DNA of 64,000 bases from Typhlomys cinereus (Eukaryota > Chordata > Mammalia > Rodentia > Platacanthomyidae). Shown in pieces: positions 23,401 through 34,550 of this stretch. The stretch spans positions 208,501 through 272,500 of the forward strand of contig JALPQD010000914.1 of assembly GCA_023101885.1 (NCBI GenBank). Direction: 5' to 3'. Position 1 is the stretch's first letter, and the number at the start of each line of letters is the position of its first letter. The notes beneath the pieces were generated by a model. That model made no database searches and was not told the origin of the DNA. It worked only from the letters and a program-made list of their open reading frames with translations. The position numbers and the translations under genes are program-made.

Positions 23401-23929
23401 AAAAAGGAATCGACAAAATAAAAACCCACGCAGCGTTTGTGTAACTAAACAAAGGGAAGTTTTGCATCAAAAGCATGAGCACAGTGGGGCTTTTAGTGGA
23501 TGGAGGGACAGACAGACCGCGGATTCCTCCAGTAACTTTGAAGCTCACGTGTTCTTTCACTTCCAAAATAAAATGTAGCACAGTTATTATGACCTGAAAG
23601 GAACACACAACTGTAGAATCAAGTAGGTTAAGTCTTAGGTGCAAACTGGAAATCTAACCAGGTGCCTGAAAAGCAGAGTTTTCATTTCCTGGCTCTGCCC
23701 TAGAGGAGGTGGGAGGCGTCGCCCCTTAGCGATGAGGAGGTGACTGATTGCAGATTAGAAGTGGGAACATATGGGCCATCTAGTGCCAAGATCAAGGAAG
23801 ACCTAGAGACTGCGGAGAACAAGGCCAAGGCCACGGGGCGGAAGCCAGGGGTCCTTCCCTGGCAAAGTCCCAGAGCATCCAGACAGTCTGCCTGCAGTTG
23901 ATTGAAATGCGCTTAGTATAGAAATGCCA
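20467..23929. other. Unique DNA, no supported gene
   Basis: Includes a purine-rich run (20740-20795), an AT-richer single-copy stretch at 23220-23640 and many overlapping frames up to about 200 codons with no domain. I recognise no transposon. Confidence 0.35.
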
Positions 23930-24165
23930 TTCCAAGGCTGGGCGCGGCTCAGCAACGGAGGGACTGAGCACCAGACCCTGCATTTTACACACACACACAC
24001 ACACACACACATACACACACTCACGCCACGCATGCACACGCTTGCACATGCACACATATGCACGTGCACATGTGCTCTCCTGTATTACTGCTTGCCTCAT
24101 GTGCCCTAGATGCTGGATTCTATCCTCAGCACACACATATACACATACACACACTCAGGAGAACT
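23930..24165 (+). mobile_element. ID-like SINE pieces around a CA repeat
   Basis: GGCTGGGCGCGGCTCAGCAAC (start about 23938) resembles an ID head. After a (CA)n run (23988-24060), the string TTGCCTCATGTGCCCTAGAT...CTCAGCACACAC resembles the second half of an ID-type tRNA-like region with its tail. Either one element was split by the microsatellite or two diverged copies lie together. Confidence 0.45.
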
Positions 24166-24954
24166 GATCTAGATTAAAAAGAAATCCACTCGTCCCAAAG
24201 CAGAGTGGGAAGTCTGTCTCCACTCAAGCCAACCGCCTGCGACAGGCACTGGGGACCTTTCAGTGTCATAGCACGCCAATGCAGTAAAATCCTTGATGGA
24301 GCCACGCAGGGGAGGAAGGCTGACAGTCCACGCTGCAGGGAGGTCTCCGGGCCCTGGCAGCACCTGGTCACGTCGCATCCGCGGCAAGAGCGAGCGCTGC
24401 AGACTCGCCAGCAGTGCTTCGCTGACTCTTCCACTGCCCCTCTGTCTAGGAAATGGTTCTGTTGGGTGAAGGCTGGGTCTTCCCGCATCGCCTAACTCAA
24501 CCGCGACAGTCCCACACCCGCATGCCCAGGGGCCAGCCTGTTCTAGAGACGCCTTCTCCAGACTGGCCCTCAAGGTATCAGGTTGGCAACACTACCCATC
24601 ACGGGGACTGAGCGGTCAAAGCATGGCTAGAGAGGTACTGTCCAGTGGACGGCTCGGCGGCGGTGCTGGAAACATCTGTCTGTCGGAGACTCATATGGAA
24701 TCCTTAGCCGTGGCCCCCAGCACGTGTGTGACTCCCTTTGAAACGTCTCCTGGGCACCAACAGAAAAGTCGGTGCAGCAGATCGCTCACCAGCGACTGTG
24801 GAAACGGAGCCATTCTGCAGCAGTCTCCTGTCTTCTGCTTGAAGAAATGTTGGGGGGTGGGGGAGAAGGACCCAGCTCGCCAAGCCCTGCGTTGTCTTGC
24901 TGAATGCTGAGGAAGCCCAGTCCCCACCCCGGAAAGCCTCACTGGGTGCTGTCC

Positions 24955-25340
24955 CTCCTCCTTCCTCCCCCCTCCCTCCCCCTCCCTCCCCCTTCCTCCC
25001 CCCTCCCTCGCCCTCCCTCGCCCTCCCTCCCCCTCCCTCCTCCATCCTTCTCTTCTTCTCGCCTCCCGCGCGCCCTCCCCCCTCCCCCCTCCCTCCCCCC
25101 CCCTCCGTCCTCCCCCCTCCCTCCTCTCTCCTTCACTCCCCCTGCCCTCCCCCTCCCTCTCCCCCTCCCGTCCCCCTCCCTCCCACTCCTCCCCCCCCTC
25201 CCACCTCCCTCCCCCTCCCTCCCCCTCGTTCTCTCTCCTTCCCGTCCCGCCTTCTGCTCCTTCCCGTCCCCCCTCCCTCCCCCGATCCGTCTTCCCTCCT
25301 TCTCTCCTTCCCTCCCTTATTCCCTCCTTCCCTCCCGATG
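24955..25340. repeat. Polypyrimidine tract (CCCTCC)n, 385 bp
   Basis: Almost uninterrupted C/T on the plus strand, mostly CCCTCCCC blocks with CTTCC interruptions. Such tracts can form triplex (H-DNA) structures. Proline/serine-rich plus frames and glycine/arginine-rich minus frames are compositional only. Confidence 0.95.
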
Positions 25341-25527
25341 CTCTGACTCTCACAACGATCTTGGCCAATGTCTCTTCTCTGCAGGACTGGGTAAGATGTG
25401 AGCGAGAACCTCACAAAGAGACAGGAAGGTGGGAGTTGCCTGCTGGAGGGATCTTGGGATTTGTTGGAGGACCACCCTGGCCTCCCCCACCCAATGAACC
25501 TTCCGTGGTGAGAGCTGAGCTGAGCGG

Positions 25528-25652
25528 AGCCACAGCAGGTGAGCGTGCCTGGGGGTGGGACGGCCAGGTCAGCATTTGGACGGATGTGAGGGTGTCCACA
25601 GCAGGTGAGCGTGCCTGGGGGTGGGACGGACAGGTCAGCATTTGGATGCGGG
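25528..25652. repeat. 66-bp tandem duplication
   Basis: CACAGCAGGTGAGCGTGCCT begins at 25531 and again at 25597, followed in both by GGGGGTGGGACGG and AGGTCAGCATTTGGA. Each copy carries CAGGTGAGC, a good 5' splice-site-like string. Confidence 0.9.
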
Positions 25653-27814
25653 TTCCAGTGAAGAGGTCAGGGAATCAGCTTGCGTGCACACACCGATTCT
25701 TTTCAGAGTCTCTAAACCGTTAGATTCTCAAGTGCCTTGTGAATCGGCCCGTCCCCTTGCTCTCCAGCTGCGCTGGTCTGAGCCTTGGCTCAGTGCCTTC
25801 AGTTGGAAGGAGTCTGAGTGACGTCTCTGTCATGCTTGGACTGCGCTTCACTGCTGGCTCAGGCTCCAGCTGCGCGCGGTCCCCGTGGGCCAGACTCTCT
25901 GGAGCAGGGCTGCCTTTCCCAAGAAGATTTCCCCAAGCCCAGGCATATAGGTAAATAAAATAAACCACCTACTGATGAGAAATGATGAATTTCAGAATTC
26001 TCCGGCATACATACACTCCTACCATTTCTTGCAAGTGAAAGCAAGCTGAATCTAATGAGAAGGGTTGCGTGTTTACTTCTACATGAAGAATTATGTCTTG
26101 GCCCGGGACAGCAGGACATAAAGCATACTCAGCGATGTCCAGGGAGGAACTGATATTTTGATTTTAAAACTGCCGATGTGGAAAATGACTTGGCGTGAAC
26201 AAATAGTACAAAACGGCACAAGTGTGTTAGGGGACATTTCAGAAACTGTTAGAAATTCTGTCGTAATCTGCCAAAGTTCATTTCTCGATGTTTTTGAGGA
26301 AGCCTCAGCTGCCAGTTTTTAAGAGCAACCATCGTAACGTGACACACTGTAGGATACGCTGTTCTTGTGCTTATGTGCTGGGACATGGAGCAGTCGCTAG
26401 CGGCCCTTGCTAGTGTCAACGGAAAAATCACAACTCTCAGCTCAAAGGGTAAGAGGTAGTTCATTCTAGAACCAAACATGAGTGATCATGGTCCGGGAAC
26501 ACAGATTTGGGTTTCCCCAAATTGCATGTGTTTCACTGTGGTAACAGTGTTTTGTTGTTGCTGTTGTTGTTTTTGTTTCATGTTGACTGTAAAGAGAAAA
26601 CCATGCATCAAGACTCTTCTTCAATGCGTCGGTGGAAACAAGTGGGACGATCCCAGCAAAGCAGGGGAGTGGGGTGGTGGGTTGCTGACGATACAAATGC
26701 TTTGCTGATAATCTCAGCCTTTTGCTTGGGAGAAAATGGGGGTCTGGACGTACATCCCAAAGCATTTCCTAACCGTCACCTGCACACACAGAGGTGGGCA
26801 ATAAACTGCTCTTACGGGGGCTGGAGATGGGCTGGAGATAATCTGGCCTGGACTCGCAACGTTCCAGCCCTCTGCACATCACGCAGTCGTCGATCAGCCG
26901 GGCAGGAGCAGCAGGTGTTTCCCGGGCATTTCTTTCACGCTTTCCACACACCATCGTGTTTCAGGAACAATTTCAGCACAGCAGCAGCGCAGCGTGACGG
27001 CCAGGCACGGCCCTGTCGAATCGGAGTCAGCTGTCAGGCAGCGCTCGTTGGTGCTCTGAGGTGTGACCGCGGCAATCCAGGGATACCTGGAGCTGGAAGA
27101 GCAAGGAAGGACCTTCCCCCTTGGCGGGACCCCAGACTCCCAACCTCGGCGCAGAGGAAGAGCACTCATGCATGCGCGCCCACACACATGCACACACGTG
27201 CGCCCACACATGCATATGCTTAAGTCTTGCTCAGGTGGAAATTTGCCCATTGACATAAAGACGATGAAAGGAAAACCCCTCTAATACACAAGCAGGTGCG
27301 GCTTTGGGGACTTGGGTTTGATGTTTCAAGCCTGGTGAAATTTGTCTTGTGTTTAATAATGACGGGAAAAGAGCCGGAATTAAACACAACATTCCTCCAC
27401 CTCTCCGGTGGCCTTTTGGCCGTGGCTCAGCATTCTGGGGTCTCGGTGCTGCCAATGGCTAAAGCTGAGCAATTCTCATGGAGAATTCTACAGAAAGGCA
27501 GTTCCTGCCTTCTGCACGGTGCTGCGTTCTGGGCACGGAGGCCCCAGCCGTAGCGTGCTTGGCGTGAACCTCACTGCCTGCCACGTACTCGCTTGTGGAA
27601 AGAGGCGCAGTCCTGTGGGGCCTGTGGTCCTGTGGACCAGTTAACCCTTTCTTTATTGAATAACAGCCCCGGGTGCAAAACACTGGAAGACGCGCGTGTG
27701 GTGAAGAGAAGGCAAAAGTCCTTCTCTCTTTTCAGAGCGGGGATGAAACCAGGGTTTGGTCCAGGGCGGGCAGCACTGGCCCTCGAGCTGCACCTCCAGC
27801 CCTTGCTGTCGGTC
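25653..27814. other. Mostly single-copy, lower-GC stretch
   Basis: From about 25960 to 26700 the sequence is less GC-rich, non-repetitive and free of recognisable transposons. The part 26130-26480 stands out as candidate conserved non-coding DNA, though no alignment is available. The 238-codon frame at 26507-27223 lacks coding features. Confidence 0.35.
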
Positions 27815-27910
27815 CTTTTTGTTTCTTGAGACACGTTACACAGCCAGGCTGGATTGACCCTCACGCCCTCCTGCCTCAGGGTGCAGAATGAGAGGCGTGA
27901 GCCGCACACC
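27815..27910 (-). mobile_element. Possible diverged B1-like SINE fragment
   Basis: TTTCTTGAGACACGTTACAC then AGCCAGGCTGGATTGACCCT and CCTCCTGCCTCAGGGTGCAG follow the order of a reverse B1 (gagacaggg...tagcccaggctgg...cctgcctcag), but with many changes. Confidence 0.4.
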
Positions 27911-28130
27911 TAGGTCTCCACTTTCCCCACTCGCCCCAGGCCTGGCTCTCCACATGCTCAGTTCCTGTGTGCCAGGCTCCCCACCCGCCTGGCTCATCAC
28001 GTGCCCAGCTCCCCACTCGCCCAGCTTGCCATGCGCCCGGCTCCCACATGCCCAGCTCCTATGTACCTAGTTCGCCACGCGCCTAACTTGCCACACTCTC
28101 AGCTCACCATGCGCCTGGCTCCGTTTCTGG

Positions 28131-28265
28131 TTGGGAAAGATGCTCAGGCATTAAAGCGCTTGTCAAGAGACTCAGGACCTGAGCTGATCGCAGAATCCAA
28201 CAAGAACAGCTGGCGGGCGGTGCTGGCTGGGATCCCAAGAGACAGGCAGTCCCCGGGGTGCGCAC

Positions 28266-28304
<39 letters not shown>

Positions 28305-28420
28305 TGCATGTACACATACGCATACACACACAGGAAAGGGGAAGCAGAGACAGGCAGTCCCTGGGGTGCACACACACACACGAATACACACATGCACACA
28401 CGCACACACGCCCTCACACA
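28131..28420 (+). mobile_element. Diverged RSINE1/B4-like SINE with CA-rich tail
   Basis: Starts TTGGGAAAGATGCTCAGGCA, has CAGGACCTGAGCTGATCGC in the B-box position and GGCGGGCGGTGCTGGCTGGGAT in the body, and passes into CA-rich DNA from 28262. GAGACAGGCAGTCCC (with CTGGGGTG or CGGGGTG) is duplicated within the tail (28239 and 28348). Confidence 0.45.
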
Positions 28421-28639
28421 ACTTTTAGAAATATGAAAGAAGCAAACACACGCTGTCATGTCTGACACACCACCTCATCTCCGTGGGCCAGTTAAACGCT
28501 TTCCCCGCGTGGTCTGGGCCAGGTGTTTTATCTGATTGGACATTAACCCTGGGCGTGTGTGCGTTAGGGGGACAGCAAGACAGCCAACAACCCCAGAACT
28601 GCCTGCCGCCCACCCAGGCCGCCCTGCTCTCCACTCGGA

Positions 28640-28930
28640 GAAGCCCTGGCCTGGGGCCAGGTGCGCGCAGCCGCCTTCCCGGAAAGTCAGGGTCCCTCCT
28701 GGCTGCAGTGCGGTGGAAGCGCTCCAGCCCCGCGGGCGGCAGCGGCCGCCTTAATGGCTGCCATGTGGCTGCTCAGCATCCGAACTGCCGGCGGCCGGTG
28801 CACAGCCAAGAACAAAGCGGCCATTAAAGAGCCGCAGAAGCTTCTGCCCCGCGAGCAGCAGGAGCTGGAGCAGGCGGCGAGGCTGGGCTCGCAGGGTAGC
28901 GCGACGTGGCGGCAGGCCGCTGCCCAGGAC
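28640..28930. promoter_or_regulatory. CpG-rich segment, possible CpG island promoter
   Basis: About 27 CpG dinucleotides by eye in under 300 bp, with GCGGCCGCC near 28740 and GGCGGCCGG near 28790, flanked by CpG-poor sequence. It is the start of the 332-codon plus frame at 28661-29659, the longest frame here not made by a repeat, but that frame has no recognised domain and its second half is low-complexity proline/serine. A non-coding promoter is as likely. Confidence 0.4.
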
Positions 28931-29789
28931 CAGAGGTCTGGGACTCCGAGACTGGATGACCGGTCAGGGCAGAGGGCACAGGCTGGCGGTGTTCAGGGGA
29001 GCCCTAGCCCCAGCCTTCCCCAGCCCCCCACCCCCACCCCTGTTGCCACATTCTCAGTCACTCATAAATGCGCTCACTCGACGGCCACTCGTTCTCTTGT
29101 TTGCTCATTCATCCCTTCGCTCATCCGCCCCACTCAGCTCTCTGAAGGAAGACAGCCCGGGTGTGGTGGTCAGGGCCGTGGGGACCAGGTCATGCAAGCT
29201 CTGTGCTCTGTGACGAAGCCTCCCGAAGAACATTGTCCCCAGGGCCCAGCAGTGGGGAGGAGACCGCGGAGCAGTCGCCCCTTTGCTGGTGAACACCCCA
29301 CTCTTTGCTCAGCCCTTCCTCTGGCCTGCCCCCCCCCCGGGCTGCGGTCACCACTAAGATGGCTCTGTGGTCTCTGGGGACGCGAAGCTCCTCCGCAGAG
29401 AAGTCTCAAGGTTGGGAAGCGAGCACCTGAGCCCCAGGGAGATGCCGGGTGGTGGGAGGCGTGGCCTCCACGGAGCATGATGTGCTGGGCACAGATGGTC
29501 ACCTGGCCAGGGTCAGCCGCCCCAGGCAGGCCTGGGCTTCTGTGGGCCCGTGGAGCAGACAGAGCATCTTGGGGGAGGGGTGCTCCCCTGGACCTGCTTT
29601 CAACACAGGAACCTGTTCCCTTGAACTCAAGTCCCCTTTCTGCCAGTGTGCCCTCGTGACTTGAGATTTTGGAAGCCCCTAAAAAAAATTATACCTCTAA
29701 TTCGTGGAGACTGTCTGAAAAAAGCTTACTGTAATGCTGTCCCTCTCGGAGCTCAGACACAGGGCCCAGGGAATGCTGACAGGCTCGCT
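28931..29789. other. No supported gene
   Basis: Continuation of the 332-codon frame that starts in the CpG-rich segment. Minus-strand frames overlap it. No repeat recognised. Confidence 0.35.
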
Positions 29790-30040
29790 GGGCTGGAGAG
29801 ACAGCTCAGGGCTTAAGACTCTGCCTTGCAAGCAGAAGGTCCTGAGTTCAGTTCCCAGGTCCCACCTACAAACACCAGCTGGACCCACCCTTGGCCTGGT
29901 GGGAGGAGCCTGGAAAATCCCAGAGCAAAGCAAAAAGGAGGTAGAAGACATCCTCACCCTTGGCCCTGCACAGGGACGCACAGTGCCCGTGCACTCCCAC
30001 GACTATAAATAAGTAAAAGTCTGAAAAAAAAGAAAAAGAA
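29790..30040 (+). mobile_element. tRNA-derived B2-like SINE, copy 1
   Basis: GGGCTGGAGAGACAGCTCAG contains a polymerase III A box, and GGTCCTGAGTTCAGTTCCC a B box. The body has TGGTGGGAGGAGCCTGGAAA and AGCAAAGCAAAAAGGAGGTA, and the 3' end is an A-rich tail (30026-30040). The body is shared with copies at 35001, 43511, 43816 and 59897. The head is B2-like; the body is not one I recognise from mouse. Confidence 0.85.
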
Positions 30041-30968
30041 GGGGCTTGAGAAGGGGCTTGTAGCTGGGCGGTGGTCCACTGGTGAGGGGAGACAGGGCTG
30101 TGGGGAACCTAGCACAGCCGGCAGAGGGGGCAGCTTCTCACCCTGCACCCCATACTGTGCACGCACAGAGGATCTGACAGGTATGTGGCTAGCAGCCAGC
30201 CACAGCCATTTGGAAAACTCTGAGCACAGACACCCAGTGTAAGGGCAGGTTACTTCTCTGTGTGCCTGCTCCACACAGAGAGGGGCCGTCCCAGCTCTGG
30301 CCTAACACTGATCATTCTAGAATGTCCCCGAGTACATCCAGCTGCCAGACCGAACCTCCTGTCAGACCAGGCACCCAAGAAGGAAGTCAGGTCCTTTCAT
30401 TTGGAACTGGGGGACACGGGGCGGGGGACACAGGGAGGGGCTGGCATCATCACGGAGAGTGGGGTACCTGGCATCACTACAGGGAATGGGGTTCCCCAAG
30501 CCCAGAGGTGGCCCCACTACCCAAACTGATGACCTGGCCCACCGCTTCTGCTCAGCAAACAAAGCCAAGCTGACACCCCGAGAGGAACAGGGTGAGGTGT
30601 GGTCGGGGAGTCGTGTCGACTTGGCGGAGCTGAACTCTGGGAATAGATGTGCTGTCCATACCTGAGATTCTCGAGACGGACGCAGGGTGATGCATGAAAG
30701 GTCACCAGTTACCCCCAACATTCCTGGCATCCTTTTGTGTTGGTGATCAGGACCCCTGACATTAGCTGCATATGTTGAGTTCACCCTATACCATGACTAA
30801 TGAGGAACGATCTGAGGCCTGGAATGTAGAGGCGACAACAGCTGCTCTAGCAGTCATTTGGGGCCACGGGGCACAATCTATAAACTACAGACTATTGGAG
30901 CCACGTGTTGCCAAAGATAGACACAGATGGGACCAACACAAGACTACGAATTACTGACAACATCATAA
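30041..30968. other. No gene seen
   Basis: A short duplication of GGGGCTTG (30041-30062) follows the SINE tail. The rest is unique, becoming AT-richer at 30740-30960, possibly an old unrecognised repeat. Confidence 0.4.
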
Positions 30969-31112
30969 GGGGCTGGTGAGACGGCTCGAGAGGCAAAGAC
31001 GCGGCCGTGCCGTCCCAATGCCCTAGGTTCAATTCTTGGAGCCCGCGGGGCAGCCCAGCTCCCTTAGCTGGCTGATACCGCCACACGCACCCCGCGGTGC
31101 ACACGCAGAAGT
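30969..31112 (+). mobile_element. Diverged B2/B3-like SINE
   Basis: GGGGCTGGTGAGACGGCTCG at the head, AGGTTCAATTCTTGGAGCCC at the B-box position, then CA-poor GC-rich sequence to GTGATAAACAAGAA. Confidence 0.5.
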
Positions 31113-31817
31113 GATAAACAAGAAGGGGCGACAGGTCAGGGTGAAAAGCAGGGTTTGTTCTCGTGATACCCTCAGGGTCCGCACCACCCGAGCCTGTAGG
31201 GCCCCCATGACTGTCCTCTGAGCCTCAGACCCAGGGGAAGGGACGCGGGGGACAGGGTCTAGGCCACGGGTCCTGGGCTGCAAGGGGCCACGCCAGCGCC
31301 CAGGGGCCCTGGGACTCAGCAGGTTTGGTGACTGAGGGTCTTCTGGCCTCCAGCCCAGGTTTTTCAGGCTGCTGCCTTTACTGGTCGTGGAACCAGAGGC
31401 CTGTGGCAGCATGAACGGGACAGGGGGTCCCGTGACGCGGGGCCATGGGCCATGGCGCTGGGCTGCAGTCAGTCAAGACAGGAGACTTCCCGTCCCTCCT
31501 CTTCTGAGCAGCTCTGGGGCTTCCGTCAACGAGCGTCTATCCCGCTGACCCCAGCCCGGGGCGCATTGTGCACGGGCCACTACCAAGGAGGTGGTGGACA
31601 CGCCAAGGCGTCAGGATCACAGAGTGCATGGCGAGTGGAGCCCACAGGCTCAGAGTCCAGGAGGGCGGGACCCTCTGTGGGGCTGGTTGCTTCCAGAGCA
31701 GCAGGTTGGACCTGCGCCACGCCCAACTGCAGAGAGCATCCAGGCCAGCTCAGGAGAACTGCAGCCCCCGCCCAAGAAGACAGAGAGGATGGGGAGCCTG
31801 CACCTGCACGCGTGCCC
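31113..31817. other. No supported gene
   Basis: GC-rich single-copy sequence with short overlapping frames. No repeat or transposon recognised. Confidence 0.35.
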
Positions 31818-32070
31818 GGAGGGTAGGATGGGGGGCACACGCACGTGTCCCTGGAGGGTAGGAAGGGGGGCACACGCACGTGTCCCTGGAGGGTAGGAAG
31901 GGGGGCACACGCACGTGTCCCTGGAGGGTAGGAAGGGGGGCACACGCACGTGTCCCTGGAGGGTAGGAAGGGGGGCACACGCACATGTCCCTGGAGGGTA
32001 GGATGGGGGGCACACGCACGGTCCCTGGAGGGTAGGAAGGGGGCCCACGCACATGTCCCTGGAGGGTCCC
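31818..32070. repeat. 35-bp minisatellite with CACGTG boxes, about 7 copies
   Basis: GGAGGGTAGG starts at 31818, 31853, 31888, 31923, 31958 and 31993, then slightly irregularly near 32027 and 32060. The first four complete units each carry CACGTG (at 31842, 31877, 31912 and 31947), a canonical E-box; later units have CACATG or a deletion. Confidence 0.95.
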
Positions 32071-32580
32071 CAGCACAGCCCCAGGAGCTGCTGGGTATTC
32101 CCAAGGGCTCCCTGCTGGTGGCTCCTGCTGACCCGCAGCCCAGCTGGCTGGGTGCAGATCACTGTTTCTCAGCCACGCGCTGTTACTGCCGGAACTGGAG
32201 CTCCAGCAGCAGAGGGTTTGGATGGTGGGCAACCTCAGTATGGCACCCACAAGCTGCACCAGTGTCCTGGGATCCACGTGCCACCAACCAGGATCCAGTG
32301 TGCAGGCTGCTGGCAGGGAGTTGGGCAGGACACAGGAGGACTCAAGTGCACCAGGAAGAGGGAGACTGGGCAAAGGGGGTGTCAGGGGACTCAGAAATGG
32401 CTCTCCTTAGGGCAAAGGAGAAGTAGTCTGCTCACTCCATATTTGCATAGGAGAGCTCGTGTTGGAAGGATCTGTGGCGCCCATGAGAACGGAAGCTGGG
32501 GCGGGAGGACAGGGGTCAGAAAGGACCAGACTGCTCCTGAGCAACCTTGGAGCAAAGCAGGGCAGCGCCACCTGTTCAAG
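32071..32580. other. No gene recognised
   Basis: Unique GC-moderate sequence between two arrays, with frames up to 187 codons and no coding support. Confidence 0.35.
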
Positions 32581-32616
<36 letters not shown>

Positions 32617-33335
32617 TGTGCGTGTGTATATGTGTGTAGGTGTTTGTATGTATGTATGTGTGTGATGTGCGTGTGTATATGTGTGTGTAGGTGTTTGTAT
32701 GTATGTGTGTGTGTGATGTGCGCGTGTATATGTGTGTGTAGGTGTTTGTATGTATGTGTGTGTGATGTGCGTGTGATGTGTGTGTGATGTGCGTGTGTAT
32801 ATGTGTGTAGGTGTTTGTATGTATGTGTGTGTGTGATGTGCGTGTGGATATGTGTGTGTGATGTGCGTGTGTATATGTGTGTGATGTGCGTGTGGATATG
32901 TGTGTGTGATGTGCGTGTGTATATGTGTATGTGTGTAGATGTATGTATGTATGTGCGTGTGTGGTGTGTGTGTGTATGTGGTGTAAGTGTAATGTGTGTA
33001 TGTATATGTGTGTAGGTGTTGTATGTATGTATGTGTGTGTGATGTGCATGTGTATATGTGTATGTAGGTGTTTGTATATATGTATGTGTGTGGTGTGTGT
33101 ATGTGGTGTGTGTGATGTGTGTATGTATATGTGTGTAGATGTTTGTATGTATGTGTGTGTGTATGTGATATGTGTGTGATGTGTGTGTGGTATGTGTGGT
33201 GTATGTGAAATGCATGAATGTGTGTGTGTGTGTGTGGTGTGTATGTATGAAGTGTGTGCAGGTGTGTGATGTGTGTGTGTGGTGTGTGTGTATGTATGAT
33301 GTGTTGTATGCGTGTGTGTATTGTGTGGTACATGT
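32581..33335. repeat. Complex TG array with a roughly 50-bp unit
   Basis: A pure (GT)n run (32584-32614) leads into repeated blocks of GATGTGCGTGTGTATATGTG plus AGGTGTTTGTATGTATGTG. Blocks begin near 32614, 32663 and 32714 and are shuffled further on. The minus frames of up to 315 codons rich in H and T are repeat read-through. Confidence 0.95.
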
Positions 33336-33427
33336 TTTCCAACCCCTTTGGCATCAGAACAGAGCCTCAGCCCAGACCCTCTATCTGAGCATCTCTAATG
33401 TAAGAACTGCGAGGGGCCCAGTTTCCT

Positions 33428-33503
33428 GCAATGCTAGGGATTGAACCCAGACCCTCATGCATGTTAGGCAAGCTCTCCACCAGCTCAGCCGCACGCGCAG
33501 CCC
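33428..33503 (-). mobile_element. ID-like SINE, reverse orientation
   Basis: The plus-strand reading AATGCTAGGGATTGAACCCA, CATGCATGTTAGGCAAGCTC, CACCAGCTCAGCCGC is the complement of an ID element (tRNA-like region of about 75 bp). It serves as the reference copy for the array-bearing ID fragment at 1130-1320. Confidence 0.8.
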
Positions 33504-33954
33504 TTCCTCTGCTTCTTATCACAATCCTGATGGCTTCGAAGAGACTCCTTCCCCAGGGGCCTCCTGGCCATGGCGGGCCGCAGGGGTGTCCTGGGTGTGC
33601 AGAATCACTCATGAGCCCTCGGCCTAGAGCCATCCATGGCTTTTCAGGACCCTCATGCCCACAGTCATGCTGGGCGAGTGGCGGGCGCGCAGGGCCATGT
33701 ATCCTGCCCTCGCACAAGCACTAGGGAGATGCTGTCCACAAAGAATTTCAACAATAGCAAAACTGACCGCTCCAGCCCGTGCTGCCAACTCTACAATCAA
33801 TCGATGCCCTGCCCTGAGCGAAGCCTCCTCCCTGTGCCCTGCCCTGGGCCATCCCCGGGGTGCCTTGCCTGAAGTCGCTTTGTGTTCAAGTCACACTAAG
33901 ATCCCCCGAGAACGAGATGATGCGGAACAAGGAGTTTTCTTCAAATTTGTTCTT
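33504..33954. other. No gene recognised
   Basis: Unique sequence with frames of at most about 116 codons. No repeat seen. Confidence 0.4.
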
Positions 33955-34145
33955 TGACATAATTGCAAAAACATTAGGGAAACTTCCAGAGAAACTCCAA
34001 ATCTTAAACAAAATCTAAGCAAGGCAGTTCCTCAAAAAATTATAAACATAGAGCTCTCATATGATCAGCAATTTCACTTCTGTTCTCAAAAGAACCGAAA
34101 GGAAATATCCGTGTGCCTGTGTTTACAACAACAATCAACTCAAGA
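33955..34145 (+). mobile_element. Probable L1 fragment (3' part of ORF2)
   Basis: TCCTCAAAAAATTATAAACA, then TCATATGATCAGCAATTTC and CTTCTGTTCTCAAAAGAACC, resembles the well-known L1 ORF2 region 'aaaaactaaaaatagaactaccatatgatccagcaatcccacttctgggtatatatcc'. Old and diverged. Confidence 0.55.
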
Positions 34146-34394
34146 GTTGGTGGACAGGCGTGTGGACACACTGGAAATCTACTTTTCACTACTCTCCTTG
34201 CTTCTGGCGAATTCACAGCAAAATGGCTCACAGGGGAAGGGACTTTACCTTGGCTTAGGATTGTCCAGTTACAGTTCCTATTCCAGCTGGGCAGGAGAGG
34301 CCACGCCGACCCCTGGAGCCAAGGGAACTGCTGAGAGGGGCAAACCTCGCTTGCCACACTGCAGTCGCAGTTAGCCAAAGAGAACACCGACGCA

Positions 34395-34550
34395 CTTGAC
34401 CAGCTCCCTCCATTTTATTCACCTGCGCAGAGGATGGTCCCACTCGTGACGGGTGGGGCTCCGCTACTCATTAGACAATCTTCTGCAGGCTCGCTTGGGC
34501 TTAGTTACTAATTCTTCACAAATGTGCCCAGAACTGAACCCTTCAATTGT
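34395..34550 (+). mobile_element. Rodent interspersed repeat, family 3, fragment
   Basis: GGGGCTCCGCTACTCATTAG, ACAATCTTCTGCAGGCTCGC and TTCACAAATGTGCCCAGAAC match 40585-40680 (CATCAACTAGACGATCTCC, TGCGGGCTTGCTGGGCTT, GTCACAACTGTGCCCAGAG). It resembles a common mouse repeat, whose name I am not sure of, that carries a glycine/cysteine 'gggctgggccctccc' patch. Confidence 0.5.

Noticed and set aside
28661..29659. 332-codon plus frame as a gene
   Set aside because: No domain, proline/serine low complexity in the second half and minus frames over the same DNA; kept only as a CpG-island finding.
32407..33354. 315-codon His/Thr-rich minus frame
   Set aside because: Read-through of the TG array with its 50-bp unit.
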